The notes below the pieces were generated by a model, which did no database searches, was not told the DNA's origin, and saw only the letters and a program-made list of their open reading frames with translations. The translations under genes were made by a program, and so were the position numbers. Of a stretch of DNA of 64,000 bases, positions 57,321-64,000 are shown in pieces (the stretch's first letter is position 1; every line of letters starts with the position of its first letter). This DNA is from Colias croceus (taxonomy: Eukaryota > Arthropoda > Insecta > Lepidoptera > Pieridae): NCBI RefSeq assembly GCF_905220415.1, contig NC_059552.1:139001-203000 (forward strand). Reading direction: 5' to 3'.

Positions 57321-57625
57321 AAATGGAAAAATTCGATATTAAGTCCAAAGGGCTAAGGTGAAACTATATTATTCATGACGCTTTTAATATTCATTGTATT
57401 TCTCAGTGTGTCTTAAAAATTGATGGACATAAGTTATGCTCAACGCACGGGTGAATATTGGATGGAATAATATATTTCGTGTAAAAATAATGGCTTTAAT
57501 CGTTTTGCTAATAGATCCGAATAACTGTAATATAAAGCTCATAAAAGCGTTCTCATAAAATTGATATTTTTATTCTTTACAGTTTTCTCTTTTTTGAATT
57601 TTTACATTTGAAATTAAATTGCCCA
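57321..57625. other. AT-rich non-coding DNA
   Basis: Nothing recognised. Confidence 0.4.
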
Positions 57626-57627
57626 AT

Positions 57628-57800
57628 CACCGCTCTTTAGCCGAAATCGAATGTTCACAATAGTCGTGACCCTCAATAAAAGCTATAAAATTTATATCTA
57701 CTCTCAGTAGAGAGAATACGTAATGAGCATTAGGAACAAAAGCGTGAGGAAACGCCGATAACCGGTATAGGTGTGAATTGGATCCAATATCACACTCAAA
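57628..57800. promoter_or_regulatory. unique island, possible conserved element
   Basis: Contains CTCTCAGTAGAGAG (small inverted repeat near 57702) and ATAACCGGTAT, a near match to the Grainyhead site AACCGGTT. A minus-strand 79-codon frame crosses it without splice support. Confidence 0.3.
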
Positions 57801-58020
57801 ATTTAACTCTAAGAACATTACATAACGCTCAAACTCGAGAAAACTAATGTATTTCAAATGATACAATTGTAGAGACGAGGAGAATTAAACTTAATTAGTA
57901 CAAAATAAGGTTAAATTTTCCCTGAAGGCAAGTTGAAGTATCGAAGATAAGCTGCAAGCTGAGATATTAGTGTTGTGATGGTTTTCTTTGGACTGCAGTG
58001 GACCTTTTGTCGCTCCGATA

Positions 58021-58062
58021 GCTACGACGTAGCGCTACGCTGCTACGAGTTACGGCGTAGAT
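58021..58062. repeat. GCTACG palindrome cluster
   Basis: CGTAGCGCTACG (58028-58039) is a perfect 12-bp palindrome. It is flanked by GCTACGA at 58021 and GCTACGAG near 58042, mirroring the cluster at 21612-21675. Confidence 0.6.
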
Positions 58063-58825
58063 AGCTTGAACAATTGTAGCTCTGATCCAATTTTGTTTTT
58101 TAAATTTGTTTTGCCATTTGCTACTTTAGCATTCTTTTTCATACTGTTTTATATTTATTGCATAATAAAGGTCTTACGTTATTTATTTAGTCTAAAATGA
58201 TAATGAAATATTTTCGATTGCGCTAACCGCATTCGTATTTAACACGTGGATGTCGAAAAGTTTAATGGAAAGCTTTCAGAATTTGGTTACGAATTTATAA
58301 TATATTAATTTGTATAAAACAAATTGAATTCCTGACCTGACATATTCATATTTTTATATTTCAGTTAATAAAGATATATTTCCGTAAAGGTTACTACGAT
58401 TTATAATGTACTTTAGAACTGTTTAGGTGAAGAAAGGCTTAATGTCTCTTAATTATAACATAACAATGGACGGGTGCTGAGTTCGATCTCCACTTGAGAT
58501 GAACAACAAAACGACTCAATCAGGAAAGCCACAGGAGACTTATCATTTACTTACTCGCACAAAATTACTAGTAGAACAGATATAAAATACATTTTACTTT
58601 TTTCTGTTCAATAAGAATGGTAAAATCTGGGTGATAGTGATTACAATATACTTATATTATGTTTTGTGGTATCTAAAAAAGCCATCCTGATAAGTAAATC
58701 TAATGAAAAGTCATTTCCACTTCACATAATCTTTCATATTGGCGATAATATAAAAATGGGACTAGAACCTTTCAAGTTCAAGTAAATACAGACGCGTTCT
58801 AATGATCGAAACTTGCGAAGTAAAT
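58063..58825. other. AT-rich non-coding DNA
   Basis: A tRNA-like scrap (GGTGCTGAGTTCGATCTCC near 58473) is a box B fragment only. No gene. Confidence 0.35.
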
Positions 58826-59109
58826 AAAAAAGTTACGCGGAGCGGGCCCGGAATAATATGTGAAAATAAGAAAAAAATCTCTTTGAACTCCACCGTTTGA
58901 TGTTCAAGTGTTTTGAGATGAGAAAAAATTCCTTCGATCTACCTCCGAACGAATTTACATAAGCATTCGATTCAAAACGTTATAAATTAGCTGGCGACGC
59001 TAACCGCTCCACGATCCGCGCATAACTCAGACTAACTACGTCGTTTGGTGCCGCACTGGCGTTAACTAACAACTGACACTTAGGACTTAAGGTGATCATT
59101 GGAGCTCAC

Positions 59110-59265
59110 TGACAGGAAGAGGTTTCTGATTTGATTTTTTTTCGTGTGCCGAATCGCAGGAGAGGTGGGGGCCGGCCGGGTCCAGGCGTGCGCAAGCAGC
59201 AGTAGCTGGCCGACCGCCGCGCCGGACGGACCGTTTATCCCCGCGAGCCCGCCGCACAGCGCCAT
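59110..59265 (-). CDS. candidate first coding exon with signal-peptide-like start
   Basis: On the minus strand ATG at 59265, in context AAGGATGGCG, opens a 52-codon block ending at a TCA|GTGAGC donor (59109 on), so the donor is in phase 0. The N terminus MALCGGLAGI ... GQLLLLAHAW is hydrophobic, with a short Leu core followed by Pro/Ser/Thr and a basic IRHTKK stretch, as in a weak signal peptide. 39 of 52 codons end in G or C by hand count. No earlier ATG occurs on this strand back to a TCAGT initiator-like site at 59388-59384. The protein is not recognised. Caution: the island is GC-rich on both strands, and a plus-strand promoter model competes. Confidence 0.4.
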
Positions 59266-59292
59266 CCTTATCACCGCGACGAACGTATTATC

Positions 59293-59470
59293 AGTGATCT
59301 GTGAAACTAAAGTGATGTGATTCGTACAACTGTATTGTACTCGAGTAACTTGAGATAAAAATTAAGTGCGGTTTAATCCGATAACTGAGTGTTGTGTCAC
59401 GTGACGTCCTCGGGGACTCGGGAACGAGTAGTTTTTCTTGTTTGCAACTTGCCGATAGTTCATAGACTTA
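59293..59470 (+). other. possible non-coding first exon (5' UTR)
   Basis: If transcription starts at the A of TCAGT, the exon would end at the GTAAGTAT donor. It contains only one ATG, immediately followed by TGA (a start-stop uORF near 59314), consistent with untranslated leader. This competes with the minus-strand model. Confidence 0.3.
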
Positions 59471-59480
59471 GTAAGTATAC

Positions 59481-60535
59481 TTGACTTCAACTTACGAGAG
59501 CTCTCATTAAGAACATGTAAGAAGTTCTCGGCAATATCGACATCTCTCGAAGAGCCGATTTATAATAGTATAATTGTGTTTTTTGCAATTTTTATTAACC
59601 CTTATATTGTAATGAACTCTACATAATTTTTATTGTATCATTTAAGGGTACTGCATTATTAAATTTCGTAAGGAGTTCACGCTGTCACAGTGAATGTAGG
59701 AATTAAATTACTGGAGGAAGTGGGCGAAACGATTTCAAGGGTCTGTTTTATTAAGTTTCCTGTACTCACGACCAACTTTCTTCGCTGGGACGGTTAATTG
59801 TGGATATTATTATACAATAGAATGCCATTTATGTACAAATATACACTATATCATTTGTATTTACAGAATAAAACTGAGTTGTAGGTAAATAAAAGTGATT
59901 TTACGCTTTAATGTTGTTTCACAGAATTAATAATAATCGATGAATGTTTTAATTGGTTCATTAACAAAGAATATAATATCGCCGGCCAATTATCTCATGA
60001 ATCTGATTAACTCTTTCAACGGTAATTTATATAAATTGTTAATAAAATTGAATTTATATATGTAAAGTACTCTACATTATCTGTTTTATAACTGTACCAT
60101 ACATAAAGCATTCAAATAAATAATAATATGTGCTCTATACAATGTAATGTACAATATAGAGAAAACTCTACATTCCGTATGTTTTCTTATAAATTCACGT
60201 ATTTGTATTATCTGATTAATTTATTAGTTACCGAACATCTATAGGCATTAATAGTAAGTATATACATCATATTAAGACGATAATCAACATTTGACGTAAC
60301 CAGAAGAAAGACATACTATATCTATATGCAGCGGTACCTACGACAATTCTTAGTCAATAGAACCTACGCTACGTAAATGCTACGAAATCATATCTTCCAA
60401 ACCTTACACACATACTAAAGCGGGCAGCCGATACATCGATATATAAAGAGTCGTTAAGTATATAGCGTATAAGTCAATAAGCCGAAAGAAAGCCAACAAG
60501 CGGTTTTGAGGCGAGATCTATCACGAGATTAATAC
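59481..60535. other. AT-rich non-coding DNA
   Basis: Nothing recognised. Confidence 0.4.
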
Positions 60536-60536
60536 T

Positions 60537-60587
60537 AAGAGCTTTTTGCTCCAGCCTCCGGACAGAGCCTCGGGATCGAAAGCTCTT
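60537..60587. repeat. 9-bp inverted repeat around a GC-rich loop
   Basis: AAGAGCTTT (60537-60545) and AAAGCTCTT (60579-60587) flank a 33-nt GC-rich segment. Possible RNA hairpin. Confidence 0.5.
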
Positions 60588-61405
60588 TGCATGTGCGTGT
60601 GCTATTGATTACACTATATGTGTGTGTGTGTGAAACACGTATGTACAAGGGAAGAGTTATTGAGACGAAATACTTTTAATGATATTTGATAGCTATTTGT
60701 TATCTTATTTCATCAGAAAAGCTACATCTCAATACATGTATACTGTATACTAGATGATACTGTGAATGTGATGAAAATCAATTATTTTTTATCATTCGTT
60801 GATGAAATTGAAAACTTGAGCATTAACGTGAGAATTTTATTTCAAATTCATACGCAAACTGTTATTATTAAATACAAAGATAAACTAAATAAATATCATT
60901 GTATTATAACACTTTATATCAATATAATATTGAATCCCATACAATAATTTCTAGGAAGGTCGAATAATATTTAATCTGTTTTACTAATTAACCAAAATAA
61001 AACATATTTTAAAATACATAAAAATAATTGATTGCAGTAATAATCTATTATTTATAGTCTTACCCAGCCTCATACGCGGAAAATGATAATTTTTGATTCC
61101 GCACCGAACTCCGGGTTTCACACACCCCTTGGGAGCGGAACAAGATAAAATATAGCCTTGGTTTCAGGCGAGCTTACAACTTACACATTGAAATGCTTTT
61201 ATCAATACTGCCATATAACAAGTGTGTTTGTACGTGTTGGACAGCGTCTATGGCGGTTTGCCTATATATGATATTATTTTCTTCGTACCTTCATTTCTCA
61301 GTTAAGGAATCATTAAATACATTTTTTATTTTAAGTAAAAAAGGTTACCTTTATTCAGTATCATTCGAAGCTTTATTATTATATTGTATCTCAATTCCAT
61401 AATAC
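60588..61405. other. AT-rich non-coding DNA
   Basis: A (TG)n run lies near 60618-60632. Short plus-strand frames (60762-60947, 61193-61402) lack support. Confidence 0.35.
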
Positions 61406-61406
61406 A

Positions 61407-61797
61407 CGGGTACCATCATAAGGAAGGTACCCGGTCCTTTGGAAGGCTTACGTGGGGACACGGATCCAACACGCAGAGGCCCTTTCGAGAACTTTACTGT
61501 GTTGTGGGACACCAGCCGCAGCCTGCCCATGACTGCACTATAGAGATACAGCCCTGGGCAGTCCGCGGCCGATGTAGGACTATTGCAAGATAAGGAAACA
61601 AAAAAAAATGGGCTATGGAAAGGGATGTTAATGGACCGGAATTTAGGACTATGGAAGACTATGGCACCTGCCTTTCTACTAAAATATAGCGAAAAATTGT
61701 TGGCAGGTGGTGACTCGCCCTCTCACTGTATGGGCCCCCGAAATAAGTCGCTGCAGTAGTGCGACAAGTTATTTATATTTATTTATATTTATTTTTA
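61407..61797 (+). mobile_element. putative non-LTR retroelement 3' fragment or SINE
   Basis: A GC-richer block starts at the inverted repeat CGGGTACC/GGTACCCG (61407-61433), runs through GGACTATGGAAGACTATGGC-like sequence, and ends in an (ATTTATATTT)n tail at 61769-61797. A tail of simple repeats after a GC-rich body is typical of non-LTR retroposons. The 69-codon frame at 61384-61593 is short, reads RPFRELYCVVGHQPQPAHDC, and may be a decayed coding remnant. Family unknown. Confidence 0.45.
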
Positions 61798-63326
61798 AGC
61801 GATTTTAAATGTTACGACATGAAAAGCAAGTTTCTATCTACGAGTACATGAAGGGATACTACATGGACTCTACAGAATATGTATAGAGCCTCGTTTATCT
61901 ATGTGATTTACTAAGGCGCAATATCTCAAAGCCTTAAGATTCACATAGTCATTGTATCTGTATATAGACCTTTTTACTTGTGTATATTTGATTTAGTAAC
62001 ATACGTTTTGAAATTATATAAATAAGAGAATTGATTTGTAGCATTGACGTGTAATACGGAATACAAACTTACTTTAACCTTAATTCTGTACATGTTCTCA
62101 AGCAATAAAAGAAAGCAACTAAAACAAACGATATTTAGACCGTTTAGACAGTAGGTCTCTCCAACAAAGACAGAAAACCTGTTTGAAATTTCCATATAAA
62201 TTTAATTTCCTCCATGTTCATTACACAACTAAACTTTTCACTCCAGCCTCATTGCATTACATAATTAAATCATCACATTAACTCACGTCTTGTGATGTTG
62301 GAACTCAAACTAAAACTCCGAAGATAGGCTTAAACGTATTCAGTTAAATTACTCGTATAATGTAGAACGAAGACGGTCCGTTTCTGGCCCACTGAGCTGA
62401 TAACGTTGCGCGATGGAACACTTGCCTGTATTGGAACTTAAGTGATTACCCTGCCATGTGTGAAATGCCGAGTTAGAGGGAATAATTAAAGGTAGATGTG
62501 GACGCTTTAAAGTCGCCGCGTTGTGAATTAACACATTGAAGTTATTGCTATTGTATTCCGTTCCATTGGGTTGTTGGGTTTTGGTAAAGGTAACGTTTAT
62601 GTGAACATACTTGTGTTATATAAGGTAAATCGTATACACAAATATGAAAAAGATAGGAAAATGTTATCACAAATGCTATATTGTATTCTTTTCTCAATAA
62701 TCTCCTGACTCGGATGGACATGTTGAGATTTAACGTCTAAAAAAGGTTCTTTTCAAAATAATTTTAAATGTGTAGTATATTTTTACAACTTCTGTGCCAT
62801 TACGGCTGTTTTAATAAAGTGTATTTTGATTTGGTTTTATTTTATTTCCTCGCTCGGATTTTTGTAAATAACATACATTTTCATTATCATGTTATGGAAT
62901 ATCTTTTAAATAATTGAATCATATTATTTATTAAAAGTATTAAAATTAAAATATTTATACAATATGTTTTTATTAATATGAATGTTTATTATTTGTACGA
63001 TCATACCTAGATATGTATTTTCGTATAGAAATAAAAAAATTGAAAACATATTTTGGAATCGATTCAAATCCATCTGAATATACAATGAATGCGCAACTAC
63101 CGAGTGAATGTGGTAGCCATTTTTATTTTCAAAGTAAAACTAAAAATAGTACTAAAAGACCCTGTACAACGGTATTTTACCTTTTCACCTTTTTACGGAC
63201 TATTTTCCGATCACGGCTGCCGCAGTAAAGCAATATTGAGAAGAAGTATTTAAATGATACGGACGGTATAAGTGTGAGCGTATATAACTATTTTTGGAAA
63301 AAAAGTGTGTACGTGTACTAGTGTAA
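61798..63326. other. AT-rich non-coding DNA
   Basis: A small island at about 62370-62530 (TTTCTGGCCCACTGAGCTGA) is open in a minus-strand frame without support. Nothing else recognised. Confidence 0.4.
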
Positions 63327-63512
63327 GAAGTGAAACTTCTTTATGACCTTATTTTTCAAAAAAATAATTTACTATATGAAACTTTACCAAAATACGTCGA
63401 ATCACGCGTGGTAGGAATAAGAAAAAGATGGCGCGTAACGGAAAAATTTCACGCGTAACGAAAAAATGTTCCACTCAATTTTTTTCCAATCCCGATAAAG
63501 AAGTTTCACTTC
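63327..63512. mobile_element. MITE-like element with 18-bp hairpin termini
   Basis: GAAGTGAAACTTCTTTAT (63327-63344) is matched exactly in inverse by ATAAAGAAGTTTCACTTC (63495-63512). Each terminus is itself a hairpin (AGAAGT-GAA-ACTTCT). The body has a GCGCGTAACG / GCGTAACG direct repeat at about 63431-63465. A shorter relative is at 12835-12912. Non-coding. Confidence 0.7.
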
Positions 63513-64000
63513 AATAATTAAACGCTTTTAGAAAGGTAAGTAAATTAACGAACAAAAGGAATTAATACACAATCAAAAATAAGTAGGTAATCAGTGTTTG
63601 ACTTCTATTGAAATGAAAACGAATCTATAAAAATTCCAAAGCACTCTACCTCCTTTAAACAAGAAAGAATACACGTACCTATAGTATATTATAATAAAGG
63701 ATAAGCCATTGAAAACATATTTTCATAATTTTATCAATTCCAACTTAACTAGGTAACAGCCTGAAATTTAAATACCGTCCAATAAGTTCATAATATTATT
63801 ATCTTCGTTAACAATTAGGAAATACAAAGATATCAGATAACTCCAATAAAATGTAGTTCAGAATATTCAAGAGATACTGAGGTGTAAGACCGTAAAATTG
63901 GGACTTTACCCTGAAATTTAATATTTGTAGCAAAATGTAGTGTATTATTGTGCAAATTCATTTGATAAACCCAATTTTATGTAATGTTTTATTATTTTAA
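63513..64000. other. AT-rich non-coding DNA
   Basis: No feature recognised. Confidence 0.45.

Larger units (their letters stand above)
58830..59480. promoter_or_regulatory. GC-rich promoter-like island
   Basis: This is the most GC/CpG-rich block in the window (core 59150-59285). Besides the minus-strand exon candidate it has plus-strand promoter features: an initiator TCAGT at 59291-59295, a DPE-like ATTCGT at +28 to +33 (59320-59325), an E-box/CRE composite GTCACGTGACGTC near 59398-59410, and a strong donor GTAAGTAT at 59471. It fits a developmental gene promoter; direction is unresolved. Confidence 0.5.

Overview
This window reads as nuclear DNA from a moth or butterfly (Lepidoptera). It is AT-rich and almost entirely non-coding, with short GC-richer islands of apparently unique sequence. 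The strongest lineage clue is the repeat content: many short Helitron-like elements with TC starts and CTAG ends inserted between A and T, tRNA-derived SINEs with A and B boxes, and a roughly 210 bp element ending in ACCGACTTCAAA inverted repeats. From memory these resemble families that are common in Lepidoptera. No complete gene, rRNA or genuine tRNA gene was found.

Layout. 1-12.3 kb is AT-rich DNA with conserved-looking islands (1.4-1.7, 4.5-5.0, 9.1-9.3, 10.3-10.7 kb) and decayed Helitron fragments. 12.3-23 kb carries a MITE-like hairpin element, retroelement fragments, a strong hairpin at 17.45 kb, a nuclear-receptor-type site cluster at 17.77 kb, a CTCF-like motif at 18.73 kb, a Helitron plus SINE, and two copies of the ACCGACTTC element. 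23-36 kb holds conserved-looking islands, four more Helitron-like elements, a weak exon candidate at 28.9 kb and a 45-bp minisatellite at 34.6-34.9 kb. 36.75-36.98 kb holds the best coding candidate, a 76-codon minus-strand exon with splice-like borders. 39-46 kb contains a perfect RFX X-box, a 10-bp phased GGGGCA array and a CRE. 46-52.4 kb is repeat-dense: an inverted pair of about 430-460 bp Helitron copies flanks a SINE, a G4 tract and a 23-bp tandem array. 58.8-59.5 kb is a GC-rich promoter-like island with a signal-peptide-like minus-strand first coding exon and, on the plus strand, an initiator and a strong 5' splice site. The end holds a retroelement-like repeat (61.4-61.8 kb) and a second hairpin MITE (63.3-63.5 kb).

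Working model (inference): the window lies largely inside long introns or regulatory DNA of one developmental-type gene. The exon candidates at 59110-59265 and 36754-36981 are on the same strand and both fit phase 0, so they could be consecutive exons about 22 kb apart. I cannot name the protein. Most other short ORFs are chance, repeat-derived, or open on both strands. Islands called conserved-looking were picked only by base composition and motif density; conservation was not tested.
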